The translations under genes and the position numbers were made by a program. DNA of 64,000 nucleotides, taken from the NCBI GenBank assembly GCA_965219935.1, contig CBDCOU010000003.1:3472001-3536000 (forward strand). The letters run 5' to 3'. How positions within the stretch are numbered: the stretch's first letter is position 1; the number at the start of each line of letters is the position of its first letter. This document shows positions 27,576 to 36,571 of the stretch, one piece after another. The stretch comes from Bin34 sp965219935. GTDB lineage: Bacteria; Chloroflexota; Anaerolineae; Caldilineales; Caldilineaceae. The notes under the pieces are model-generated. The model was not told the DNA's origin, made no database searches, and worked only from the letters and a program-made list of their open reading frames with translations.

Positions 27576-28826
27576 TCAGGGCTGGTACGCGACTGCCGGA
27601 GGCCAACTGTCCAGATTCTGGATGTGGAACATGGCCAGCGCCTCGCCGGTGGCACAGTCTCCCGTTTCACTGCACGTGAGGGAGCCCGTGATCCCGTCGA
27701 ACTGTTCCAGACTGTCCAGCGTGTCCCTGATGGCCTGGAGGCCAATCAACAGGTTGCCGTCGGCATCCACTTGGGTAGCCGCCGTAATGGCATGCAGCAG
27801 CATGCGCACGGCATCGTACATGTGGGCGTGGTAGCCGCTGGTTGGCGGGATGCCGTGCATCTCCACATATTTGCGGCGCAGTTCGTCGTAGCGGTCATTG
27901 ACGATCCGGGGCCCCGTCATGTACATGCCCACGGCCGCTTCGCCCGTATTGGGCAGGAAGTCTTCCGAGAAGAGGGCGTTGCCGCCCATCAGTTCCGTGT
28001 TTTCCAAGCCCGGAATATCGCGTGCCTGAGCGACGATCAGGTTGCCTTCCGGCTGGAAGATCGGAAAGAGCAGGATGTCCGGCTCGTGCGTTGCGACCTC
28101 GATCAGCACGGGCCGCATGTCCAGGTCCCCGACATTGACCGCGCCCTGAAACACGACCTCGCCGCCCAGTTCCTCAAAGGCCGCGGCGGTCATGGCCTGG
28201 TTCAGATCCGCATAGATGCTGCCGTCGTGAATCGTGGCCATGGTGCGCGCGCCCAGCTGGTTGAAGGCGTATTCGGCCGCCAACCGGCCCAGCATGCGGT
28301 CGTTGTGGGCCGTGCGGTAATAGCCGGGCTGCCAGACGCCGCCGGTGTCGCGGTCGGGATTCGTCAATGAAGGCGAGGTGGTGGAGGCCGCGATCATGCT
28401 GCGGCCGGCGGGTGTGACGATGGGGATGGCGGCGGTCGCGGCACTGGAACAGGATGTACCCAGCACGCCGACTACGGCCGGATTGGCCATCAGCCTGGTG
28501 GCGGCGGTCTGGCCGCCCTCGGCACTGCACAGCGAGTCCTCGGAAACGAGATTCACGGGATGGCCGTGAACCTCTCCGAATTCGGCCAGCGCGATCGCAA
28601 TGGCATTGGCTGCGTCCTGTCCCAGGTTGGCATTGGGACCCGACAGCACCACCATTGATCCAATCGTCACCGGTTCGTCGGCCGCCACGGCAACGCAGCC
28701 GAGTGCGTCCGTGCATGTCGGGGCATCCTGCGATCCTGGACCCTCGGGGAGTGCCGCACAGCCGACAGCCAGAAGGGCCCAAAGAGCCAGGAGGGCAAAC
28801 CAAAGACAGATTCGAAGCAAAGTCAT
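27576..28826 (-). CDS. Branched-chain amino acid-type (LivJ-like) binding lipoprotein, orphan
   Basis: A 416-residue periplasmic-binding fold type I protein. The start at 28826 gives a Sec lipoprotein signal (LLRICLWFALLALWALLAVGC, lipobox AVGC). The mature protein begins with the family pattern ITIGSMVVLSG-like VTIGSMVVLSGPNANLGQD, followed by GVLGTSCSSAATAA and RTAHNDRMLGRLAAEYAF. Family members capture branched-chain or other amino acids, amides or urea for Liv-type importers. No Liv permease or ATPase lies nearby, so the transporter must be elsewhere or lost. An IS5-type element lies 141 nt upstream of the start and may have displaced the original promoter. Confidence 0.85.
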   Translation of the reverse strand: MTLLRICLWFALLALWALLAVGCAALPEGPGSQDAPTCTDALGCVAVAADEPVTIGSMVVLSGPNANLGQDAANAIAIALAEFGEVHGHPVNLVSEDSLCSAEGGQTAATRLMANPAVVGVLGTSCSSAATAAIPIVTPAGRSMIAASTTSPSLTNPDRDTGGVWQPGYYRTAHNDRMLGRLAAEYAFNQLGARTMATIHDGSIYADLNQAMTAAAFEELGGEVVFQGAVNVGDLDMRPVLIEVATHEPDILLFPIFQPEGNLIVAQARDIPGLENTELMGGNALFSEDFLPNTGEAAVGMYMTGPRIVNDRYDELRRKYVEMHGIPPTSGYHAHMYDAVRMLLHAITAATQVDADGNLLIGLQAIRDTLDSLEQFDGITGSLTCSETGDCATGEALAMFHIQNLDSWPPAVAYQP

Positions 28827-28966
28827 GAAATTATCTGGTAGTTCCTGATGGACAAAGGCGCGGCGGACGCAACCGTTCTGGCCGGAGGCGCGAGCCGAAG
28901 GGAACCGACGTTTGCCATGGCTGCGGCTCTCGGTTCCGATCGCATATTGTGCGTCATAGGCCACGA

Positions 28967-29853
28967 CTAGGGGGTGTGGACATTAAGCAAACGGATGGCA
29001 CAGCCATTGGCTAGCCGCGGCGAACAGGACAAAGCCCAGATAGCTGGCCGCGGTCTTCTCATAGCGCGTAGCAATGCGGCGGCCCTGCTTCAGTCAGCCG
29101 ATGGACCGTTCCACGACATTGCGCTCCCGGTACAGCACCCGGTCGTAGTCGATCGGTACCGTGCGGTCGCGCCGCCCTGGAATCACCGGTTCGGCTCTCT
29201 GTGCCACGATGTACCGTCGCAGCTCATCATCGTCGTAGCTGCGGTCCGCCAGCACGTAGTCGGGATTGTACCTCTCCCACAGCCCCTCCGCCGGCGGTCG
29301 GTCATGGGCCTGCCCTGGGGGCAGGCCGCAAGCCAGCAGGCCGCCCTGGGCGTCGACCAGGACATGCAGCTTGGTGCCGAAGCCGCCCCGGCTGCGTCCC
29401 TGAGCCTGTGCCGCCTGGCCGTCCTGATCCCGCCGGGCACCGGCGAAGACCGGGTGGGAGCGCACATGGGTGGTGTTCAGGTGCACCCGACACGGATGCA
29501 TCCGTTCCTCGGCGCAAGCGGCCACCAGGCGTTCCCAGACCCCGGCCAGGCACCAGCGGCGGTAGCGGCGGAAGATGCTGTTCCAGTGTCCGAAACGGCG
29601 CGGCAGGTCCCGCCACGGGATCCCCGTGCGCAAGAGGTAGTGGACCCCGTGCAGGAAGCGGCGGAGCGCGGTAGGCGAGCCCATCCGAACCACGGGGTCC
29701 TGTTGCAGCAAACGGAGGCGAACCTTGAATTCGACAGTGCGCAGTGCGTGACGGGCCATGGCAGAGGGGTGGTGAAGAGGCGTGCTACGTGGCCAGGATG
29801 ATAGACCCACAACCTACGACCTTGATTCATGCCTTGCGTCCCACACGCCCTAG
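28967..29853 (-). mobile_element. IS5-family (IS427-like) element, inactive
   Basis: The element is bounded on both sides by CTAG (28967-28970 and 29850-29853), which fits the target duplication of the IS427 group. Just inside, GGGGTGTGGAC on the left matches GGCGTGTGGGAC on the reverse strand at the right end, the terminal inverted repeats. It contains one transposase frame with an internal stop. Length about 880 bp. Confidence 0.8.
28983..29759 (-). pseudogene. IS5-family transposase with nonsense codon and lost catalytic Asp
   Basis: The coding frame starts at the ATG at 29759 (ARHALRTVEFKVRLRLLQQD), passes the IS5 N-terminal region LLRTGIPWRDLPRRFGHWNS, and reaches ERNVVERSIG. There a TGA (29096-29094) replaces the Trp codon of the family's GWLKQGRR. 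In the same frame the rest of the family C-terminus (LKQGRRIATRYEKTAASYLG) follows to a TAA at 28985-28983. The first DDE residue, usually Asp in the VH(I/L)D(S/T)T motif, is Asn here (VHLNTTHVRSH). Both lesions are G-to-A type changes. Confidence 0.8.
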
Positions 29854-30597
29854 CAAGACCAAGAATCCGCGCAGTCGGATACTGTCTCGGTTCCGTTGAT
29901 GTGGATGCGGAACTGCCGCAGGCGACGCCCAGCCGTCCCAGGCGGATGGTTCCCCGTGGTCATGGTGGGAGCGTGCGTTCCCGATCAGGTGCCGCGGATT
30001 GCGGTTCGGCATGACTCGGTGCGAAAGTGGATTCAGGGACGCGCAAGGGGGTGGCCAACCTACTGTTGGTCCCGCCACAGGGCGGTTCGGCCATCCGGAT
30101 TCGGTGAGAATGGAATGTAGAATGGGGTCTCGGCAAGCGGGGAGACGGACCATGAAGACGGTCATGCGGGAAGACATGCATCCGGTGTCCAACGGGCGCG
30201 TGGAGGAGTTGCATCCCGATACCAACCCGACCATGGAACGCCCGCGGCACGGGCCGCCTGGAGGCTGGACCACCTCGACGCGTGGCATCCCCTGCTGCAG
30301 ATCTAGGATGATGACATCGGGTCCGAGCGGCAATAGCCGGGCGCTTACGTGACACCCGTTGGTAGTGGGTGTTGTTCGCTTGCCATGGATGCTTCGGCTC
30401 CTGCGGCTCCGGCTGGTCCTGTTGATTGACTGCGTGGAGGCTTGTCAGCGATTGCCGCCGACAGCCAAAGTCCTCGAACTTGAGACTGTGACACATTCTC
30501 TGGATGCCGCTTGCCCAGCGACTGGATCGGTTGGGGAGGCAGTTGCAGTTCCAGTCCCAATATGGGCGGTACCCTCCCACATGGAAATAGGGAACGG
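29854..30597. other. Intergenic with dispersed-repeat relative
   Basis: About 745 bp. A third, weaker copy of the dispersed repeat (core TTCCGTTGATG) lies near 29883-29908, right beside the IS5 element. The frames crossing 30000-30350 show no family sequence. The promoter of the isomerase gene should lie in the last 100 bp but is not evident. Confidence 0.35.
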
Positions 30598-32241
30598 ATG
30601 AACATCAGACTTGGCCCCCTGGAACCGGTGTTGGCGGAGGCCAAAGCCCACCTCCAAAGGAAGCGAATCGTTCCCCGTATCTGGGCTCGGGACCACACGG
30701 TCTGGGCTGACAGTGATGTCGAGATCGCGGACCGCCTGGGATGGCTGGACATTCACCGCCGCATGGCTGGTCGGGCCGCGGAACTGACGGAGTGGGCCCA
30801 ATCCCTGGTGGACGAGGGTTTCCGTCAGGCCGTCCTGATTGGAATGGGCGGCTCCAGTCTGGCTCCGGAAGTGTTTAGCGAACTGTGCGAGTGCTCGGAG
30901 CGGGGACTCGAACTGCTCATCCTGGACACTACGGATCCCGAACAGATCGCCTCGCTGGAAGAACGGTTGGATCTGGCGGCAACTCTGCTCGTGGTGGCTA
31001 CCAAGTCGGGCGGCACGGTCGAAACGCTCTCCGGCTACCAGTACTTTCGGGTCAGGCTCGCAGAACAGGAAGGGGGCCGGCCCCCGGGCGAACACTTCGT
31101 TGCGATCACGGATCCCGGCAGCAGTCTGGTCGACTTGGCCCGGGAGGCGGGGTTCCGCCAAACCTTTGAGAACGATCCCAACATCGGCGGCCGGTACTCC
31201 GCGCTGTCCCTGTTCGGCTTGGTGCCGCTGGCTCTGGTGGGCGGCGATGTCGGTCGTCTGCTGGCCGGGGTCGAACCTTTTGCTGAGGTGGCGGAGCATC
31301 CTGCCACCGACAACGACGCGGCCCGGTTTGGGATGTTGATGGGCCGCCTGGCCCTGGCAGGCAGGGATAAGCTGACCATCCTGCTTCCTCCGTCTCTGGC
31401 GTCCCTGGGCGACTGGATCGAGCAGTTGATTGCCGAAAGTCTGGGCAAGTCCGGCCGGGGCATCGTGCCCGTGCTGGGCGAGGGTGTCGACGACCTGTCC
31501 CATTTCGGCAACGATCGCTTTTGCGTGGTGGTTGTACCCTGCGCACCGGACGGGAGTCCGGATCCGGATATGACCGCGTTGGCGGACTGTTGTGCGGAGG
31601 CCGGGCATCCGGTCGCCGTGCTTCCCTTCGCCGGACCCGAGGACTTGGGTGGCCACTTCTTCTTCTGGGAGTTCGCGACCGCCGTGGCCGGCCATGCCTT
31701 GGGTGTCCATCCGTTTGATCAACCGGACGTCGAATCGGCCAAGGTCGCGGCACGGGAGTTTGTCGCCGCCTACGAGCGCAGTGGTGTCTTGCCGGAAGGA
31801 CAGGCCGTCCCGGCTTCGCCGACGGTCCTGGCCGAATTCCTGGCGTCGGCTGCACATGGGGACTACCTGGCCATCCAGGCCTATCTGCCGGCCCATCCGG
31901 GTCATCGGCAGGCCCTGGAAGCCTTGCGCCGCAGTATTGCCCACCATCTTGACATTCCGGTCACTGTTGGATTCGGTCCGCGTTTTCTCCACTCCACCGG
32001 ACAGCTGCATAAGGGGGGGGCCGCCAACGGCCTGAACTTGCAGCTGGTGCGCCGGGTGGACCCGGCCGCGGATCTCCCCATACCGGGCTCTTCGGGGGCA
32101 GCAGAGAGCATGACCTTTGGCACACTGCAGCGCGCCCAGGCCCTGGGCGACGGAGAGGCCCTCCGCAACGGCGGACGCAGGGTGCTGACCTTGGAACTGG
32201 GAGCCGATCCGGCCGCGGCCTTGGCGAGCCTGCTGTCCTGA
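30598..32241 (+). CDS. pgi: Glucose-6-phosphate isomerase-type protein
   Basis: A 547-residue cytoplasmic sugar isomerase starting at the ATG at 30598 (NIRLGPLEPVLAEA), with GGGA upstream. Sugar-phosphate binding motifs are clear: LIGMGGSSLAPEVF, then VVATKSGGTVET, and GRYSALSLFGLVPLAL. The N-terminus RIWARDHTVWADSDVEIADR resembles the isomerase half of fused transaldolase/isomerase proteins rather than classical PGI. No transaldolase domain precedes it, so this is a stand-alone version. It interconverts glucose-6-phosphate and fructose-6-phosphate in central sugar metabolism, which suits the sugar-importing neighbourhood. A membrane protein gene follows by 100 nt. Confidence 0.85.
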   Translation: MNIRLGPLEPVLAEAKAHLQRKRIVPRIWARDHTVWADSDVEIADRLGWLDIHRRMAGRAAELTEWAQSLVDEGFRQAVLIGMGGSSLAPEVFSELCECSERGLELLILDTTDPEQIASLEERLDLAATLLVVATKSGGTVETLSGYQYFRVRLAEQEGGRPPGEHFVAITDPGSSLVDLAREAGFRQTFENDPNIGGRYSALSLFGLVPLALVGGDVGRLLAGVEPFAEVAEHPATDNDAARFGMLMGRLALAGRDKLTILLPPSLASLGDWIEQLIAESLGKSGRGIVPVLGEGVDDLSHFGNDRFCVVVVPCAPDGSPDPDMTALADCCAEAGHPVAVLPFAGPEDLGGHFFFWEFATAVAGHALGVHPFDQPDVESAKVAAREFVAAYERSGVLPEGQAVPASPTVLAEFLASAAHGDYLAIQAYLPAHPGHRQALEALRRSIAHHLDIPVTVGFGPRFLHSTGQLHKGGAANGLNLQLVRRVDPAADLPIPGSSGAAESMTFGTLQRAQALGDGEALRNGGRRVLTLELGADPAAALASLLS

Positions 32242-32341
32242 GGGCGGAAGGGCAGCCACAACGGCAATTGTCGGCGGCATGGTTGTAGGCTGTTCCCAGT
32301 GGTGACGTATCAGGACGGGATTTCCAAGAACAATCTTCAGC

Positions 32342-32959
32342 ATGGCCGAAATGCAACTCGGGTCCGACCCGGACAGCAACCAGGAAGCCGGAGCAGCCGG
32401 CTCACTGTTCGAATACTGCCTCGCCCTGATTGACCGCTACCTGGCGCGGATCATTGCTGCCGTCCTCCTGACCGCGGTCGCGATTGTTGCCGGCACACAG
32501 TTGGCGGCTGCCGAAAGCTGGGTCTTGTTCGGCGGTGTGATGGCTGCGGTGACGGTCTGGCTGGCGGCCCTGCAGCAGCGAAGGGACGGCTTCGGTTCCC
32601 CGATGTTCATCCTAGTCAGCCTGTGTTGTCTGGCCGGTGCCACTCTGGGTCACTTGACTCCGCTTACCGGCTTGGTGTGCATTGTGCTGCTGCTGGCCGC
32701 CTGGGACCTGCACCATCTGGCTTGGCGGATGCTCAGCCTGACCGACTCCATCGACCCGGATGCCTACCTAATCAGACACCTCCTCCGTCTGGGCGCCGTG
32801 CTGGGGGTAGGCCTGATTTTGGCGCTCATTCCCCTGCAGGCCACCTTCAGTCTGCCGTTCGTGCCGACCCTGGCCCTGGCCATCGCCTGTTGTGCCCTGC
32901 TGTTCTGGGCGATCAGCGGTGCCAGAAAACTGAGTGGCGGCTCGCCCGATGGCGATTGA
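32342..32959 (+). CDS. Conserved polytopic membrane protein, unknown function
   Basis: A 205-residue protein with about six hydrophobic helices (for example IIAAVLLTAVAIVAGTQLAA, LVCIVLLLAAWDLHHL and FVPTLALAIACCALLFWAI) and a hydrophilic C-terminus SGARKLSGGSPDGD. No known family was recognised. Its last 61 codons and the following 60 bp are repeated at 38658-38900, joined to a transposase relic. Most differences between the two copies look synonymous, so the protein is probably real and under selection. It is co-directional with the isomerase gene. Confidence 0.65.
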   Translation: MAEMQLGSDPDSNQEAGAAGSLFEYCLALIDRYLARIIAAVLLTAVAIVAGTQLAAAESWVLFGGVMAAVTVWLAALQQRRDGFGSPMFILVSLCCLAGATLGHLTPLTGLVCIVLLLAAWDLHHLAWRMLSLTDSIDPDAYLIRHLLRLGAVLGVGLILALIPLQATFSLPFVPTLALAIACCALLFWAISGARKLSGGSPDGD

Positions 32960-33019
32960 CCACCTCACCTGACCATGCCTCCGACCTGGCCTGCCAGCGC
33001 ACACCGGTCGGAATCACAT
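32777..33019. repeat. 243-bp direct repeat, left copy
   Basis: It matches 38658-38900 over the same length with no indels and about 30 mismatches by eye. It contains the end of the membrane-protein gene and, on the other strand, the last 15 or so codons matching the SDR gene end at 38854 (VIPTGVRWQAR). The sharp left edge is at CACCTCCTCCGTCTGGG and the right edge at GGAATCACAT. Confidence 0.85.
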
Positions 33020-33330
33020 GTGTACTGTGCCACTGGCTCCCCGACCGGGATCTAGTGGTCGTCGGGGATAGGACCTGCGCGACACTCCAGTTGCTGGCCA
33101 CCTGCCAGCAACTGGCCCCCGTTTCGCAATTGAGGCTACCAGCGGGTCTGTCCGGCGAACCTGCAAATCCGCGTGTTGGGAAGGCAGAATCGTACGAACC
33201 AATCCGTACGATGCAACCGTACATCAATTGGAATTCCTAAGGACCCTAACCCAGCCATGCCCGTTTCCGTCTTGAGGCACGGTTTGCAAGCGATGTGTTG
33301 GTGCTTGGCTGCGCTCATTTCCCGACCAGT
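33020..33330. other. Intergenic with perfect hairpin
   Basis: About 310 bp between converging genes. It contains the 12-bp hairpin at 33087-33115 and nothing else that is recognisable. Confidence 0.4.
33087..33115. terminator. Perfect 12-bp hairpin between convergent genes
   Basis: CCAGTTGCTGGC (33087-33098), 5-nt loop, and its exact complement (33104-33115). It lies between the plus-strand membrane-protein gene and the minus-strand M14 peptidase gene, where a bidirectional terminator would be expected. Neither side has a long U-tract. Confidence 0.45.
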
Positions 33331-34467
33331 TCAGATCCTGGGCTCCGCTAAGAACTTATGCAATGCGGTGGCCAGATCCCACCCAAAGGCGCGGGCTGAT
33401 TCAGGGGTGACCATCTTACCGTCGACGTTGGCATAGGGAATCTCCACAACAGAACTGGCCAGGACCTCGGGAAGTGCTTCGCCCCAGCGCTCCGAGGTCT
33501 TGCGTGGCCCATAGTCGACATTCCACTCATCTCCGTAGGCGAGATTGTTATTCACCCGATAGGGCAAGGGCCCAGTGCGGGTCTGCTCCAGGATGGCGCA
33601 AAAGCGTTCCACGCGCCGCCAGTTGTCTTGGTCGGGACCCCCTACAAAGTGGATGCGTTCGTGGGAGCCGCCCCTGATGGCGGGACAGTGAAAATCCAAG
33701 ATGAACCGGAGTTTTCCTTTGCTCCAGGCCGAAACGCGCTGTTTGACAGCTTGCACAGTTGGGTAAATGCTCTCCTCTCCGTAATCTTCCCAGTGATCGT
33801 AGGGTCTGCGCCTTTTGCCTTGGTCTCCCTCCTCCACGCCGTCCTTGTCCATGAAGGGGATTACGAGAAACTCGACGTGTTCCCGTAGCCATGCGCCCGG
33901 TCCCGTGTGGGTCAATATCGCTTCCAACATTCCTTCCATGCTGTACGTCGCTATCGCCTCGCATGCGTGGTGGCGACCAATCAACAGGACCCGGAGGTCA
34001 GGGGCCCCGTCGAGACGTCCTAGATGCAGCATTTCCACGTCCCGCCCCCGCTTGGTGCGACATAGAGTACCAAGCCTGAGATGAGGGTGGCGGGAATACC
34101 GAGCCAGGAAGGCCTGTAGATGGGCTTCCAGATACGGAATTGTGAACGAAAAGTGCACGGAGTCCGCCTGGGGAGGAAAAGTGAAGGTGAAGCTCTGCCC
34201 CTGAACTGCTTCTGCCCCGAGCCAGGACCAGTGTCCGCCATCATCGACACTTACGGCCGGACCCCGCACCCCAATGGCATCGCTGGCGGTGAAGCGAAAT
34301 TCCAAAGTGCGGCCGGCGGCTCCCCTGATGCGGAAGTACCAGTAGAACCAGTCCACGAAAGTGTCGCGCAATTCCTGATGCAGGGAAATCAAATCACCAT
34401 CCACCGAATCGACAACAATATTGCCGCCCGGGAAATCGCTGTCAATAATCGGATCAGTCCTGCTCAT
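33331..34467 (-). CDS. M14-family zinc carboxypeptidase, CCP-like
   Basis: A 378-residue protein starting at the ATG at 34467, with GGAGG 9 nt upstream. It has the N-terminal beta-sandwich typical of cytosolic-carboxypeptidase-like M14 members (DFPGGNIVVDS, then DWFYWYFRIRG) and the zinc site H167-x-x-E170 (GRHHACEA) with H260 (LDFHCP). E342 in VVEIPYANVDG is the likely general base. There is no signal peptide. M14 enzymes remove C-terminal residues or cleave gamma-D-peptide bonds. It is the last gene of the minus-strand operon, 76 nt after the second permease, which suggests a role on an imported compound such as a glycopeptide or muropeptide (inference). Confidence 0.85.
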   Translation of the reverse strand: MSRTDPIIDSDFPGGNIVVDSVDGDLISLHQELRDTFVDWFYWYFRIRGAAGRTLEFRFTASDAIGVRGPAVSVDDGGHWSWLGAEAVQGQSFTFTFPPQADSVHFSFTIPYLEAHLQAFLARYSRHPHLRLGTLCRTKRGRDVEMLHLGRLDGAPDLRVLLIGRHHACEAIATYSMEGMLEAILTHTGPGAWLREHVEFLVIPFMDKDGVEEGDQGKRRRPYDHWEDYGEESIYPTVQAVKQRVSAWSKGKLRFILDFHCPAIRGGSHERIHFVGGPDQDNWRRVERFCAILEQTRTGPLPYRVNNNLAYGDEWNVDYGPRKTSERWGEALPEVLASSVVEIPYANVDGKMVTPESARAFGWDLATALHKFLAEPRI

Positions 34468-34543
34468 GGCGGTTCCTCCGGTGTAACAAGATCCCACAGT
34501 ACAGAGACGACAAAGGCATTTGGATCTGGGGACGGTGCAGGGA

Positions 34544-35401
34544 CTATCCGCGGATACCGGTCAGGGTGACGCCCTGCACGAAGTGGCGTTGGAAGAAGGC
34601 GAAGACCAACAGGACAGGGATCACCATCACGGTCGAGGCTGCCATCAGTTGGTTGTATAACGAGTTCATGTAGGGTAGGCCCCGGAAACTGTGTAGTCCG
34701 AGGGCCACAGTGCGAAGCCGTTCATCGGTCAGGAAGATCATGGGGCCCATGAAGTCATTCCAGCTGGCCTGAAAGCTGAAAATCGCTACGGTGGCCAGGG
34801 CCGGCTTGGCCAGGGGCAGGACGATCCGCCACAGGATATCCAGTTCCGAACCGCCATCGATGCGCGCCGCATCGGTCAAGTCGTCGGGAATGCCCAGGAA
34901 GAACTGGCGCAGCAGGAAGAGGTAGAAGGGAGAACCAAAAAACGCTGGCACCATGAGCGGGGCAAAGGTATTGATCCAGTGCAGTTGGTGAAAGAGCAGG
35001 TAGGTGGGGATGAGCCGGACAATGCCGGGAAGCATCAACATACTCAGCAGAGAGGCGAACAACAGGTCGCGCCCCCAAAACCGAAACCGCGCAAATCCGT
35101 AGGCCGCCAGTACATTGGACATCAAGTCGCCGACGATTACCACCGCGGTCACATACAGGGTATTCCTGAAATAAAGTCCGAAAGGCAGGAAAGTCAAGGC
35201 TGCGGGGTAGTTTTCCCAGGCGAAAGGATTGGGTATCCAGGATGGGGGAAAGGAGACAACCTGCGACATGGTCTGCAGGGAAGCCGAGACCATCCAAACC
35301 AGGGGCAGGATCATGGCAAGCGCCCCGATCAGAGCGATCAGGTGCCAAGCTACAGTGGAAAGCCGATGCCGAGCCAATACCCAGCGAATGTTGCCGACCA
35401 T
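34544..35401 (-). CDS. Carbohydrate ABC importer permease (MalG-type)
   Basis: A 285-residue inner-membrane permease with about six helices. The coupling motif DAARIDGGSELDILWRIVLP is the EAA loop of CUT1 sugar permeases, and the C-terminus QRHFVQGVTLTGIRG is canonical for MalG. Its ATG directly follows the stop of the upstream MalF-type gene with no gap, so they are translated together. No ATPase gene is present in the operon; the importer must use a shared ATPase coded elsewhere. Confidence 0.92.
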   Translation of the reverse strand: MVGNIRWVLARHRLSTVAWHLIALIGALAMILPLVWMVSASLQTMSQVVSFPPSWIPNPFAWENYPAALTFLPFGLYFRNTLYVTAVVIVGDLMSNVLAAYGFARFRFWGRDLLFASLLSMLMLPGIVRLIPTYLLFHQLHWINTFAPLMVPAFFGSPFYLFLLRQFFLGIPDDLTDAARIDGGSELDILWRIVLPLAKPALATVAIFSFQASWNDFMGPMIFLTDERLRTVALGLHSFRGLPYMNSLYNQLMAASTVMVIPVLLVFAFFQRHFVQGVTLTGIRG

Positions 35402-36364
35402 CTAGAATCGCCCTCCTGTTCTGCCTTCGTAATATACCCAGGATCTTGACGTCTTCAAGATAAGAAAGGTCAGCAGCAACACCAGAATAAACAGCATCCA
35501 GGCGGTGGCCGAGGCATAACCCATCTTGAAGTAGCGAAAAGCGTTGTCATAAATTAGAAGGGAAATATAGTAGGTGGAATTGACCGGCCCGCCTCTGGTC
35601 ATGATGAAAGGCGCATTGAAAGCTTGGAACGAGGCGATCAGGCCCATGACCAAGTGAAAGAACAGAGTTGGCGTCATCATCGGCAAGGTAATGGCAAGGA
35701 AACGACGCAACGCCCTGGCGCCGTCGATTTCGGCCGCTTCATACAGATGTTCCGGCACGCCTTGTAACCCCGCCAGATAAAGCACCATACCAGTGCCGAT
35801 GCTCCAAAGGCTCATCAGGATCAGGCCGGGTGTGGCCCAATCCGGATCAATCAGCCACCCGGGTCCTTTGACGCCAAAAAGGCTGATGAAATAGTTAACC
35901 AGGCCTACGCTGGGATTGAGGATCACCAGCCAGATCACCGCTGAGGCAACGGTGGGCACGACACTGGGTACGTAAAACGCCGTGCGATAGATGTAGGCTC
36001 CCTTGATCCTGTTCAGCAACAGGGCAACGGCAAAAGCCAAGCCAATCCCGAGGGGTACCGACACCAGCACGTAGTACGCCGTGATCCCAAAGGACTGTGC
36101 CACCAATTCCTCAGTAAAGGCCTTCTGGTAGTTGGCCAGACCCGTCCACTTGGGTTTCGTTATGATGCTGTACTTGGTGAAACTGAAAAACAGTGCGGCC
36201 AGGATTGGGCCCAGATTGAAGATGAGCATGCCCAAAACAGCAGGGCAAATGAAAAGAAGGCCGTACAGTGCTTCCCTACGCTGCATTGACCGATTTCTTG
36301 ACAGCGTTGAGGCTGTGTACCTCATAGAACCAACCCAATCTATCTTTCCTTGCCCCCAACGCAT
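35402..36364 (-). CDS. Carbohydrate ABC importer permease (MalF-type)
   Basis: An inner-membrane permease of up to 320 residues. The conserved region is EAAEIDGARALRRFLAITLP (EAA loop), preceded by YIYRTAFYVPSVVPTVASAV and followed by the GGPVNSTYYISLLIYDNAF segment. Starts at 36364, 36325 and 36286 are all possible and none has a good ribosome site; QRREALYGLLFICPAVLGM at 36286 is where family similarity begins. A strong hairpin lies between this gene and the upstream binding-protein gene. Confidence 0.9.
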   Translation of the reverse strand: MRWGQGKIDWVGSMRYTASTLSRNRSMQRREALYGLLFICPAVLGMLIFNLGPILAALFFSFTKYSIITKPKWTGLANYQKAFTEELVAQSFGITAYYVLVSVPLGIGLAFAVALLLNRIKGAYIYRTAFYVPSVVPTVASAVIWLVILNPSVGLVNYFISLFGVKGPGWLIDPDWATPGLILMSLWSIGTGMVLYLAGLQGVPEHLYEAAEIDGARALRRFLAITLPMMTPTLFFHLVMGLIASFQAFNAPFIMTRGGPVNSTYYISLLIYDNAFRYFKMGYASATAWMLFILVLLLTFLILKTSRSWVYYEGRTGGRF

Positions 36365-36473
36365 TGCACGGGAGCCGGCTTAATGCGTACAGAACAATGT
36401 CTTGCCGAGCCCTTCTCGCGGGTCCGCGGTACAACCTCCGGTCCGGGATGTGGTCCCTAATCATTGCAGGAGG

Positions 36474-36525
36474 AACGGGTTCCCTTGACTGGGATGCTGG
36501 CGACATTCCCCCAAGAGAACCCGTT
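36474..36525 (-). promoter_or_regulatory. Intercistronic hairpin after the binding-protein gene
   Basis: Arms AACGGGTTCCCTTG (36474-36487) and CAAGAGAACCCGTT (36512-36525) pair 13 of 14 bases. In the minus-strand operon it follows the binding-protein stop and precedes the permease genes. It probably blocks 3' decay or partly terminates, so that more binding protein than permease is made. Confidence 0.6.
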
Positions 36526-36571
36526 TCGCCCCCTATCCTCAGTCCCTTCTCAGCAGGAAGGGTTTTGGGGA

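Noticed and set aside
29094..29096. TGA in the IS5 transposase as a second selenocysteine or recoding site
   Set aside because: The family has Trp, not Cys, at this site, the catalytic Asp is also lost, and no SECIS-like hairpin was apparent; a nonsense mutation is simpler.
30000..30352. A possible small gene upstream of the isomerase
   Set aside because: There is no ribosome site or family pattern, and the composition is repetitive and basic, as expected of chance frames.
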